Shown here piece after piece: positions 1-6,776 of a stretch of DNA of 64,000 nucleotides. The stretch comes from Alphaproteobacteria bacterium. Its GTDB lineage: Bacteria > Pseudomonadota > Alphaproteobacteria > Micropepsales > Micropepsaceae. Made by a program: the position numbers and the translations under genes. Each line of letters begins with the position of its first letter. Position 1 is the first letter of the stretch. The notes under the pieces are model-generated. The model saw nothing but the letters and a program-made list of their open reading frames with translations, was not told where the DNA came from and searched no databases. The stretch spans positions 1-64,000 of the forward strand of contig CANJJD010000003.1 of assembly GCA_947474645.1 (NCBI GenBank). Direction: 5' to 3'.

Positions 1-164
1 ACCGTCGTGGGGGTCGGAGCGTCAAAGCCCGCCGCCTGAAGGCGCGTCGACGAAACGACGACTTGTTCAACGCCTTCCTGCGCAAGCGCGCCGCCGGCGC
101 TAAGCGCCAAAATGGCTGCGCCGCCTGCAAGACGAACGCGAGTCTTCGTCAAACCATAGTTCAT
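1..164 (-). CDS. TonB-dependent receptor, N-terminal fragment (cut by window edge)
   Basis: This gene is absent from the ORF track because it runs off the window. Reading the minus strand from the ATG at 162-164 gives a signal peptide (MNYGLTKTRVRLAGGAAILAL, then SAGGALAQ) followed by EGVEQVVVSSTRLQAAGFDAPTPTTV. That is the usual start of a plug domain in TonB-dependent outer-membrane receptors, where a VVVT/S-x-R strand opens the plug. A purine-rich ribosome binding site (GGGGGA) lies about 8 nt before the ATG. Family members import siderophores, cobalamin or carbohydrates through an outer-membrane beta-barrel; the substrate cannot be told from 54 residues. A long intergenic region with several inverted repeats lies upstream. 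Confidence 0.72.
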   Translation of the reverse strand, partial: MNYGLTKTRVRLAGGAAILALSAGGALAQEGVEQVVVSSTRLQAAGFDAPTPTT

Positions 165-276
165 AGGTATAGTCCCCCTGGACGGTTGTTCTACCGGCGA
201 TTACCGGATTTCTGGCGGTTGGATAGCAGAGGCGCGCGCTGCCAAGCGAGAGAATATTCGGCAGAACAGGGCTCTA

Positions 277-300
277 GACGTTCGGAAAGGGCGGAACGTC
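277..300. promoter_or_regulatory. Inverted repeat GACGTTC-N10-GAACGTC, candidate operator
   Basis: Seven-bp arms match exactly around a 10-nt spacer (GGAAAGGGCG). It sits about 113 bp upstream of the TonB-receptor ATG, a reasonable place for an activator or repressor site. No regulator is identified. Confidence 0.35.
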
Positions 301-335
301 ACATTATTGCAACGCCGTGAAACCTCTCCTTAGTA

Positions 336-350
336 TTGTGCGCCGCACAA
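336..350. promoter_or_regulatory. Inverted repeat TTGTGCG-C-CGCACAA, candidate operator
   Basis: A 7-bp perfect dyad with a 1-nt centre, 172 bp upstream of the TonB-receptor ATG. The compact, odd-centred symmetry is typical of a dimeric helix-turn-helix site rather than of a terminator. No cognate regulator is visible in the window. Confidence 0.35.
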
Positions 351-391
351 AATCCGGTGGCCAGCTTGGGGCTGGACGCGGCGAGCGCGAG

Positions 392-420
392 AAAAAGGCC
401 CGGTTTCCGTGGCCTTTTTT
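392..420. terminator. Bidirectional rho-independent terminator-like hairpin
   Basis: AAAAAGGCC and GGCCTTTTTT flank a 10-nt loop, giving a stem with an A-tract on one side and a T-tract on the other, so it could stop transcription in either direction. No annotated gene ends nearby, which suggests an untracked short transcript or an outside relic. Confidence 0.55.
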
Positions 421-557
421 ATTACCTGAAAGGATGTCGAGTGCGCGCCGGTCCCGTTCCGCAATAATATAAGCCAGAACCGCACAAAGAGGCCCGAGTT
501 CGCACCGGCCGTGTTCACCGCCCAACAAAGTGAGCTCGTAAGCGCTGATTCTTTCTC

Positions 558-571
558 TTAACGACCGTTAA
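558..571. promoter_or_regulatory. TTAA-N6-TTAA palindrome, CtrA-like spacing minus one
   Basis: TTAACGACCGTTAA lies in a larger dyad (CTTTCTCTTAACG / CGTTAAGAAAG with a 2-nt bulge). CtrA boxes in alphaproteobacteria are TTAA-N7-TTAA, so this differs by one base. A GANTC site (GATTC, 547-551) is adjacent. It may be an operator for the cytochrome c/PQQ operon about 270 bp downstream. Confidence 0.3.
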
Positions 572-839
572 GAAAGCCGGATGCCGCGCAATGCGGCCTG
601 CACCCACATCCGCTCATCCGCGATTCTTGCAAGCCTTCGCAGGCAGCAAAGTTTGCGCACGCTCAACAGATCGGCGTGCGCGGCTGAACGGTGCGATCGT
701 ACAGAACGGCGCTTTATTCGGGCGCGCATATCCATGACGCCATTTCCGGCATCGCGCGCAATGGCGCAACTTTGCTGGTCAATCCGGGGGCCTGCCGTTA
801 TCGTATAAACTTCAGAAAGATCCGCTCCAAGGACATCCC

Positions 840-1256
840 ATGCGCCCGCTTCTGCTTCTTTCCGCCGCCCTGTGCGTCACCGGACTGGCCATCGCGCCCA
901 TTGCCAATGCGCAAAGCGCCAAGCCCGCTCTCTATACCGATGCCCAGACCACCGCCGGCGCGCAGGTCTATGCGTCCTCCTGCGCCGCCTGTCACGGCAC
1001 GCAGCTTGAAGGCGTCGCCGCTCCCGCCCTGAAGGGCGCCGCGTTCGGCGAGATGGCCGCGGCGCAAAGCCTGACGGTCGCGACCTTGCTGGAGGTGATC
1101 GTCAATACCATGCCGCAATCCGAGCCGGGCTCGCTGAAGCCGGAGGAATATGCCGCGGTCACCGCCTATATCCTGCAGCAGAACGGCTATCCCGCCGGCA
1201 CCGCGGCGCTGGCCGCCGGCGCGGCGGGCACGAAAGACGCCAAGATCACGCCCTGA
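840..1256 (+). CDS. Exported class I c-type cytochrome (electron acceptor for the PQQ dehydrogenase)
   Basis: A 138-residue periplasmic cytochrome. Residues 1-25 form a signal peptide ending in ANAQ. The haem-binding CxxCH (CAACH) is at residues 48-52 and a likely distal ligand is Met91 (NTMPQ), the layout of a small class I cytochrome c. The start has AAGGA about 8 nt upstream. The PQQ-dependent dehydrogenase gene begins 20 bp downstream on the same strand. In quinoprotein alcohol oxidation such a cytochrome takes electrons from PQQH2, so the pair is probably one functional unit; this role is inferred from adjacency and family knowledge. Confidence 0.85.
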   Translation: MRPLLLLSAALCVTGLAIAPIANAQSAKPALYTDAQTTAGAQVYASSCAACHGTQLEGVAAPALKGAAFGEMAAAQSLTVATLLEVIVNTMPQSEPGSLKPEEYAAVTAYILQQNGYPAGTAALAAGAAGTKDAKITP

Positions 1257-1276
1257 ACCGGCACCCGGAGCTCATC

Positions 1277-3055
1277 ATGAAGAAATCCGCAATCGCTTTG
1301 CTGGCGGCGGCGTGCCTGGGCCTGTGCGGCAGCGCATTGGGCCAGGCGCCACAGCCGCAACCGACACCAGGCGTGGCAGGCAGCGCCGGTGAAGCGGCGC
1401 CGGCAGTGGGCGCGAGCACCGCGCCGCGCCCCGAAAGCTTCCTGAACCGGGCGGCAACCCAGAACGTCGATGTCAGCGATGCGATGATGCTGGACGCCGA
1501 CAAGTCCGACGGCTGGATCCTGCACGGACGCACCTACGACAACCAGCGCTTCTCCCCCTTCACCGACATCAACCTGTCGAATGTCAGCAAGCTCAAGCCC
1601 ACCGCGATCCTGCAGACCGGGGTGCAGAAGAATTTCGAGAACACCGCGATCGCCGTGGATGGCGTGCTGTATCTGAGCACCGCCGACAACAAGGTGATGG
1701 CCTATGATGCCGTCACCGGCAAACAGCTCTGGTCCTATATTCCCACCCTGGCCTATTCCAATCTGTGCTGCGGCCAGATCTCGCGCGGCGTCGCGGTGGC
1801 CTATGGCAAGGTGTTTTCCGCGCAGCTCGACGGCCGTGTCGTGGCGCTGGATGCGCGCACCGGCAAGCTGCTCTGGAAGACCGAAAATGCCGACATCCTA
1901 CCCCAGCCGGCGGTGTTTTATTCCTTCACCATGGCGCCCATCGCCTTAAACGGCATGATCCTGCTGGGCAATGCCGGCGCCGAATGGCCGACGCGGGGCT
2001 TCCTGCAGGCGCTGGATGCCAATACCGGCAAGCTGGTGTGGCGCTTCAACACCACGGCGGCGCCCGACCAGCCCGGCGGAAAAACCTGGAGCGGCGATAG
2101 CTGGAAATATGGCGGCGGCTCGGTGTGGAACACGCCCGCGATCGACGTGAAGAACAACCTGATCCTGTTCGCCACCGGCAATCCCAATCCCGACCTGGAT
2201 GGCTCAAGCCGCAAGGGCGACAACGCCTATACCGACTCCGTCGTCGCCATCGACAGCCGTACCGGCAAGCTGCGCTGGTGGTACCAGGAAGTGGCGCACG
2301 ACATCTGGGACCTGGATGCCTGCGCGCCGGTGGTGTTGTTCGACACGGTGGACGAACGCGGCAAGCCGGTGCAGGCCGCCGCCCATGCCGGCAAGACCGG
2401 TATCGTCTATATCGTCAACCGGCTGACCGGAAAGCTGATCCGCAAATCGGCGCCTTTCGTGGATATCAGCGATAACTTCATGACGCCGCTGGGACCCGAA
2501 CCCAAGACCATGTGGCCGGCCAATCACGGCGGCGCGATGTGGCAACCGCCGGCCTATTCGCCCCAGACAAAATATCTGTACCAGTTGGGCATCAACGAGG
2601 CGCACGACTATATCGTCAACAAGCCGCTGCCGGAGGTCTACAAGCCCGGCACACCGATCCGCGGCCAGTACAGCGGCGGCGACATGCCGCTCAACACCAA
2701 GGTCTTCATTCCCAACGGCACCTTCAGCGCCATCGACATGGCCACCGGCGCCATCGCCTGGCAATACAAGTCCAGCCGCCCGCTGTTCAGCGGCGTGGTC
2801 GCCACCGCCGGCGGCCTGGTCTTCACCGGCGAGATGGACGGCGACTTCATGGCGTTCGACGCCAAGACCGGCAAGAAGGTCTGGACCTTTCCGCTGGGCG
2901 CCGGCGTCTGCACCCCGCCCATCACCTACAAGGTCAAGGGCGTGCAATATATCGCGGTCGGCGCCGGCGGCTGCCACGGCGGCGAGATTTTCATGCAGAA
3001 TGAAGGCAAGGGAATCTTCGGCAACGTCTTCGCCATCTTCGCCCTGCCAAACTGA
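1277..3055 (+). CDS. PQQ-dependent alcohol dehydrogenase (quinoprotein), Asp-x-Asp active-site type
   Basis: A 592-residue eight-bladed quinoprotein propeller. It has a signal peptide (to about residue 22), repeated blade-end motifs such as DAxTGKxxW, and the vicinal disulfide Cys164-Cys165 (NLCCGQ) that sits over PQQ. Asn in FATGNPNP (about 302) is a metal ligand in the family. The catalytic region is HDIWDLDACAP (341-351), where Asp345 is the catalytic base and Asp347 occupies the +2 position. Lanthanide-dependent enzymes (XoxF, PedH) carry Asp at +2 and calcium enzymes usually Ala or Ser/Thr; membrane glucose dehydrogenases also have Asp there, so metal choice is not settled. It oxidises an unknown alcohol in the periplasm, passing electrons to the upstream cytochrome. 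The RraA-like gene follows 15 bp later. Confidence 0.9.
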   Translation: MKKSAIALLAAACLGLCGSALGQAPQPQPTPGVAGSAGEAAPAVGASTAPRPESFLNRAATQNVDVSDAMMLDADKSDGWILHGRTYDNQRFSPFTDINLSNVSKLKPTAILQTGVQKNFENTAIAVDGVLYLSTADNKVMAYDAVTGKQLWSYIPTLAYSNLCCGQISRGVAVAYGKVFSAQLDGRVVALDARTGKLLWKTENADILPQPAVFYSFTMAPIALNGMILLGNAGAEWPTRGFLQALDANTGKLVWRFNTTAAPDQPGGKTWSGDSWKYGGGSVWNTPAIDVKNNLILFATGNPNPDLDGSSRKGDNAYTDSVVAIDSRTGKLRWWYQEVAHDIWDLDACAPVVLFDTVDERGKPVQAAAHAGKTGIVYIVNRLTGKLIRKSAPFVDISDNFMTPLGPEPKTMWPANHGGAMWQPPAYSPQTKYLYQLGINEAHDYIVNKPLPEVYKPGTPIRGQYSGGDMPLNTKVFIPNGTFSAIDMATGAIAWQYKSSRPLFSGVVATAGGLVFTGEMDGDFMAFDAKTGKKVWTFPLGAGVCTPPITYKVKGVQYIAVGAGGCHGGEIFMQNEGKGIFGNVFAIFALPN

Positions 3056-3070
3056 TTTGAAGGACACCGC

Positions 3071-3775
3071 ATGGACAGCAAGACCAGGGAAATTCTTTCG
3101 GGCATTTCCACCGCAACCCTGACCACGGTGCTGTTGAAGAAAGGCCTGCGCAACGTCTGGCTGCGCGGCGCCTTCCCCAAGCAGCCCGGCCAGAAGCGGG
3201 TGGTAGGCACCGCCTTCACCTTGCGCTTCGTCCCGGCGCGCGAGGACCTGGCGACGCCGGCAAGCTGGGCCTCGCCCATTTCCACCCGCGCCGCCATCGA
3301 AGCGATGGAAGAAGGCGTGATCTGCGTGGCCGACGCCAATGGCGTGACCGATGCCGGCATTTTCGGCGACATTCTCTGCGCCCGCATGGCCAAGCGCAAA
3401 GTGGGCGCGCTGATCACCGACGGGGTGATGCGCGACATGGAAGGCGTGCTGGCGACCGGATTGCCGATCTGGTGCGCCGGCGCCGCGGCACCGGCGAGCG
3501 TTGCCGGCCTAACCTTCATCAACTGGCAGGAACCGATCGGCTGCGGCGGCGTCGCGGTATTTCCCGGCGACACGATCGTGGCGGATGGCGATGGCGCGGT
3601 GTTGATCCCGCAAGCCATGCTGGCGGAAATCACCGAAGCGGCCGCCGAGCAGGAAGCGATGGAATCCTGGATCATGGGCGAAGTGGAAAAAGGCGTACCG
3701 CTGCCCGGCCTTTATCCGCCCAATGACGAGAACAAGGCCAAATACGCCGCCTGGCGCAAAAGCCAGAAAAGCTAG
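3071..3775 (+). CDS. RraA-like / HMG-CHA aldolase family protein
   Basis: A 234-residue protein with the RraA-like fold. The segment GDILCARMAKRKVGALITDGVMRD (about 98-121) matches the conserved G-D-x(20)-R-D metal and pyruvate-binding motif of 4-hydroxy-4-methyl-2-oxoglutarate / 4-carboxy-4-hydroxy-2-oxoadipate aldolases, and VADGDGAVLIPQ (about 176-187) is the family's C-terminal signature. True RraA (RNase E inhibitor) is shorter and lies in another context. Following the PQQ dehydrogenase on the same strand, a class II aldolase or decarboxylase role on a catabolic intermediate is more likely. Its stop overlaps the tail of the convergent gntR gene by 4 bp. Confidence 0.78.
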   Translation: MDSKTREILSGISTATLTTVLLKKGLRNVWLRGAFPKQPGQKRVVGTAFTLRFVPAREDLATPASWASPISTRAAIEAMEEGVICVADANGVTDAGIFGDILCARMAKRKVGALITDGVMRDMEGVLATGLPIWCAGAAAPASVAGLTFINWQEPIGCGGVAVFPGDTIVADGDGAVLIPQAMLAEITEAAAEQEAMESWIMGEVEKGVPLPGLYPPNDENKAKYAAWRKSQKS

Positions 3776-4479
3776 TCGTTTATAAAGTCCCGCAGGCGCG
3801 CATAGCTGCGCTCGATATGCCGGCGCATGACGGCTTCCGCCTTGGTGCCGTCACGCGCGCGGATGGCGGCGATGATGTCGTCATGTTCATGCACCGCTTC
3901 TTCGGCGATCTCGCTGCGAAAACACGAGCGGAAGATGTGGACATGGATGTGCAGCCGCGCCAAAGAATCCGCGATCAGGTGATTGCCGGCGCCCCGCGCG
4001 ATCAGGCGGTGAAATTCGGTATCCATGTCGGCAAAGGCGTCGTGTGACGGCGCCGTCTCGCCGCTGGCAAGCTGGCGCATCTCATCATCCGCCATCGCCT
4101 CGGCCGCCTTGCGCGCGGCATGGGGCTCGATCAGCAGGCGGAATTCGAACAGCTCATCCAACTGGGCGCGGTCCATGCGCGGGCTGGTGGCGTAACCGGC
4201 GAAGTGGCGCTTGGAGACCAACCCGTTGGCTTCCAGCATGGACAGGGCCTCGCGGATCGGGGTCTGCGATACCCCCAACTCGCGGGCCAGGCTGTCCACC
4301 GACACCCGGGTATCGGGGGGAATCTTGAGGGACATGATGTCGGCCCGGATGCGGCGATAGACCTCTTCCGCCAGCCCGGAGGGGCGCAGGATCGGACGGT
4401 CCGCCGTTTCATTCAGTACTGACGTCAAAGGAACTTTCCCACAGGAAGACTGGCTTTTGTCATTGACCGGGCGGAGCAT
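3772..4479 (-). CDS. GntR-family transcriptional regulator, FadR/FCD subfamily
   Basis: A 235-residue regulator. Residues about 34-100 are the winged helix-turn-helix (VDSLARELGVSQTPIREALSMLEANGLV). The C-terminal all-helical FCD effector domain carries the metal-site pattern of the family (DTEFHRLI, HEHDDII, RRHIERS). FCD members usually sense small carboxylates and repress neighbouring catabolic genes. It lies between two catabolic operons, divergent from the Ldh-family gene, and a perfect 12-bp palindrome occupies the space between them. The ATG has only a weak ribosome binding site, so the start may be further in; the first 30 residues are not conserved-looking. Confidence 0.88.
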   Translation of the reverse strand: MLRPVNDKSQSSCGKVPLTSVLNETADRPILRPSGLAEEVYRRIRADIMSLKIPPDTRVSVDSLARELGVSQTPIREALSMLEANGLVSKRHFAGYATSPRMDRAQLDELFEFRLLIEPHAARKAAEAMADDEMRQLASGETAPSHDAFADMDTEFHRLIARGAGNHLIADSLARLHIHVHIFRSCFRSEIAEEAVHEHDDIIAAIRARDGTKAEAVMRRHIERSYARLRDFIND

Positions 4480-4491
4480 AGCCCATACGGT
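4463..4491 (+). promoter_or_regulatory. Predicted promoter of the ldh/adh/aldh operon
   Basis: TTGACC (4463-4468) and TACGGT (4486-4491) are separated by 17 bp, close to the housekeeping consensus. Transcription would start near 4498, inside the palindrome and about 20 nt before the GTG start of the Ldh-family gene. The -35 box lies within the first codons of the divergent gntR gene. Confidence 0.45.
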
Positions 4492-4497
4492 TGATAA

Positions 4498-4509
4498 ATC
4501 CTATAGGAT
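4498..4509. promoter_or_regulatory. Perfect palindrome ATCCTATAGGAT, likely GntR operator
   Basis: Twelve fully symmetric bases between divergent gntR and the Ldh-family gene. They fall on the predicted +1, and their right half (AGGAT) doubles as the ribosome binding site of the GTG start at 4519. FCD-type GntR proteins commonly bind short AT-rich palindromes of this size. Binding here would block the catabolic operon and could autoregulate gntR. Confidence 0.55.
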
Positions 4510-4518
4510 ATTTGATCC

Positions 4519-5541
4519 GTGCTGGTCGCCGTCGAGGAAGTCCGCAAGCTGGCCGAGGCCATCCTGCTCGCCAATGGCGTGCCGGCGTCCCATGCCGCGA
4601 TTCAGGCGGGCCTCTTCATCGAAGCGGAAATGCGCGCCATTCCTTCGCACGGGCTGCTTCGCCTGCGCCGGGTGATCGAGCGCATCCATGCCGGCCTGTC
4701 GGTGCCCGGCGCCACCGGCGCGCAGAACTGGACGGCACGCAGCTTTCTTTCCGTGGACGGCCAGCGCGGCCTTGGTCCCGTCGTTGCCATGGCGGCGCTG
4801 GATGCGATCGTGCCGCGCGCGCGTGAAGACGGCATCGCCATCGCCGCCATCCGCAACACCAATCACCTGGGCGCGCTGGCCTACTATGCCGAACATGTCG
4901 CCAATCAGGGACTGACCTGCATCGCGCTCACCATCTCCGAAGCGCTGGTGCATCCCTGGGGCGGACGCAAGGCGATGATCGGCACCAATCCCATCGCCAT
5001 CGGCGTGCCCGCCGATCCCACCCCCATGGTGCTGGACATGGCGACCGGCCTTGTCTCCATGGGCAAGATCCATGACCACGCCAATCGCGGCGCGCCGATT
5101 CCGCTGGGCTGGGCGCTGGACGAAAATGGCGATCCCACCACCGACGCTTCCGCCGCCAAGAAAGGCGCCATCGCGCCGTTCGGCGGTCCCAAGGGTTACG
5201 CCCTGGGCATCGCCTTTGAAGTGCTGGTGGCCAGCCTGGCTGCGTCGGCCATCGGCACCGACGTGAAAGGCACCCTGGATTCCACCAATGTCTCCAACAA
5301 GGGCGACATCTTCATCGTCATCGCCCCGCCCCATGCGGACGGCGCCCGCGCCCTGGTCACCGAATATCTGGACGGCATCCGCGCCGCCGCCCCGTCCGAT
5401 CCGGCCCATCCGGTGCTGGCGCCGGGCGACCGCGCCCATGCGGTGCGCGCCCAATCGGAAAAGCGCGGCATGTTCATCGACGACGGGCTGTGGGCGGACC
5501 TGCAAAAGCTTTCGCAAGATTCCAGGAAGGACAAGTCATGA
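4519..5541 (+). CDS. Ldh-family (malate/L-lactate/ureidoglycolate-type) NAD(P)-dependent oxidoreductase
   Basis: A 340-residue member of the type-2 malate/lactate dehydrogenase family, which is unrelated to classical LDH. Hallmarks are IPSHGLLRL near residue 43 (catalytic His), NTNHLGALAYYAEH (about 115-127), GTNPIAIGVP (about 155-164) and GGPKGYALG (about 230-238). The start is GTG, with AGGAT about 9 nt upstream, overlapping the palindrome. The family interconverts 2-hydroxy and 2-oxo acids; the substrate is unknown. Its stop overlaps the ATG of the Fe-alcohol dehydrogenase (ATGA), so the two are translationally coupled. Confidence 0.88.
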   Translation: MLVAVEEVRKLAEAILLANGVPASHAAIQAGLFIEAEMRAIPSHGLLRLRRVIERIHAGLSVPGATGAQNWTARSFLSVDGQRGLGPVVAMAALDAIVPRAREDGIAIAAIRNTNHLGALAYYAEHVANQGLTCIALTISEALVHPWGGRKAMIGTNPIAIGVPADPTPMVLDMATGLVSMGKIHDHANRGAPIPLGWALDENGDPTTDASAAKKGAIAPFGGPKGYALGIAFEVLVASLAASAIGTDVKGTLDSTNVSNKGDIFIVIAPPHADGARALVTEYLDGIRAAAPSDPAHPVLAPGDRAHAVRAQSEKRGMFIDDGLWADLQKLSQDSRKDKS

Positions 5542-6758
5542 GTTCATTGTTCGGCGCCCTGCGCCTGCCCGCCTCGGTGATCTTCGGCTCCGGCCAGCGC
5601 GCCGCGCTGGGCATGATGACGGCGCAGATCGGCAGCCGCGCCCTGGTCTGCACCGATGCGCGCATGGCGGGCGACGCGCAGTTCAAGGCCATTGTCGCGG
5701 ACCTGAAAGCCAATGGCGTGGAGGTGATGGTCTATGACCGCACCGAGGCCGACCTGCCCATTGATGGCATTTCAGCCTGCGTCACCGAATGTGCCGGCTT
5801 CAAGCCTGATGTGGTGCTGGGCATCGGCGGCGGCTCCTGCATGGACATGGCCAAGTGCGTGGCGGTGCTGCTCAAGCATGGCGGTTCGTTGCGCGACTAT
5901 TACGGCGAGAACAAAATCCCAGGCCCAGTGGCGCCGGTGATCGCCGTGCCCACCACCGCCGGCACCGGCTCGGAAGTCACCCCCGTGGCGGTGATCGCCG
6001 ATACCGAGCGCGGCACCAAGGTGGGCATTTCCAGCCCCTACCTGATCCCGCGCGTGGCGGTGTGCGATCCCGAACTCACCCTCACCTGCCCGCCGGGCTT
6101 GACCGCCATCAGCGGCGCCGACGCGCTGACCCATGCCATCGAAAGCTTCACCGCCGCCGCCCGAGAGGTGACGCCGGATCTCACCGTAAAGAACGTGTTC
6201 GTGGGCAAGAATGTGCTCAGCGACACCTTCGGCCTCTTGGCGCTCAAGAACATCTTCCAGGCGCTGCGCATCGCGGTGAAGGACGGCAAGAATATTCAGG
6301 CGCGCGAGCAGATGATGCTGGCCTCGCTGGCGGCCGGCTGCGCCTTTGGCGCGGCAGGCACCGCGGCGGCCCATGCCATCCAGTATCCGGTCGGCAATGA
6401 AACCCACACCCCCCATGGCATGGGCGTGGCGCTGTTGATGCCCTATGTGATGGAGTTCAACCGCCCCACCTGTGTCGGCTGCTTTGCCGAGATCGGCCGC
6501 GCTATCGGCCTGAGCGGCACGGATGAAGAGCTGTCGCGCAAAGTGATTGATGAGGTCGCCAGCTTGTTGAAGGACATCGGCATCCCGGTGACCTTGCGCG
6601 AGTTGGGCCTGCCGGAAGACAAGCAGGACTGGACGGCGGAAAGCGCCATCGGCGCCGCCCGCCTGGTCAACAACAACCCCCGCAAGCTGGATGTGGACGC
6701 CATGAAGGCGATCACCCGCGCCGCCTTCTCCGGCGACCGCGCCACGCTTGCTTCCTGA
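5538..6758 (+). CDS. Iron-containing (group III) alcohol dehydrogenase
   Basis: About 406 residues from the ATG at 5538. The ORF track starts at 5490, but AAGGAC lies before 5538 and the ATGA overlap with the preceding stop favours the later start. The NAD-binding motif is GIGGGSCMDMAKC, followed by PTTAGTGSEVTPVAVI. Metal ligands of the family are visible as Asp and His in GADALTHAIESF, His in AAHAIQYPVGNE and His in THTPHGMGVALLMPYV. Such enzymes oxidise primary alcohols, diols or hydroxy acids in the cytoplasm. The aldehyde dehydrogenase 18 bp downstream would take its product. Confidence 0.9.
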   Translation: MSSLFGALRLPASVIFGSGQRAALGMMTAQIGSRALVCTDARMAGDAQFKAIVADLKANGVEVMVYDRTEADLPIDGISACVTECAGFKPDVVLGIGGGSCMDMAKCVAVLLKHGGSLRDYYGENKIPGPVAPVIAVPTTAGTGSEVTPVAVIADTERGTKVGISSPYLIPRVAVCDPELTLTCPPGLTAISGADALTHAIESFTAAAREVTPDLTVKNVFVGKNVLSDTFGLLALKNIFQALRIAVKDGKNIQAREQMMLASLAAGCAFGAAGTAAAHAIQYPVGNETHTPHGMGVALLMPYVMEFNRPTCVGCFAEIGRAIGLSGTDEELSRKVIDEVASLLKDIGIPVTLRELGLPEDKQDWTAESAIGAARLVNNNPRKLDVDAMKAITRAAFSGDRATLAS

Positions 6759-6776
6759 CATTCAAACGAGAGAGCG

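Larger units (their letters stand above)
165..839. other. 675-bp intergenic region with several inverted repeats and no convincing gene
   Basis: This stretch separates the divergently transcribed TonB-receptor fragment and cytochrome c gene. ORFs in it (74-113 aa) have no recognisable composition or ribosome binding site. It holds four dyad elements, listed separately, one of which looks like a bidirectional terminator although no gene visibly ends there. A small RNA ending at that hairpin is possible. Confidence 0.6.
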
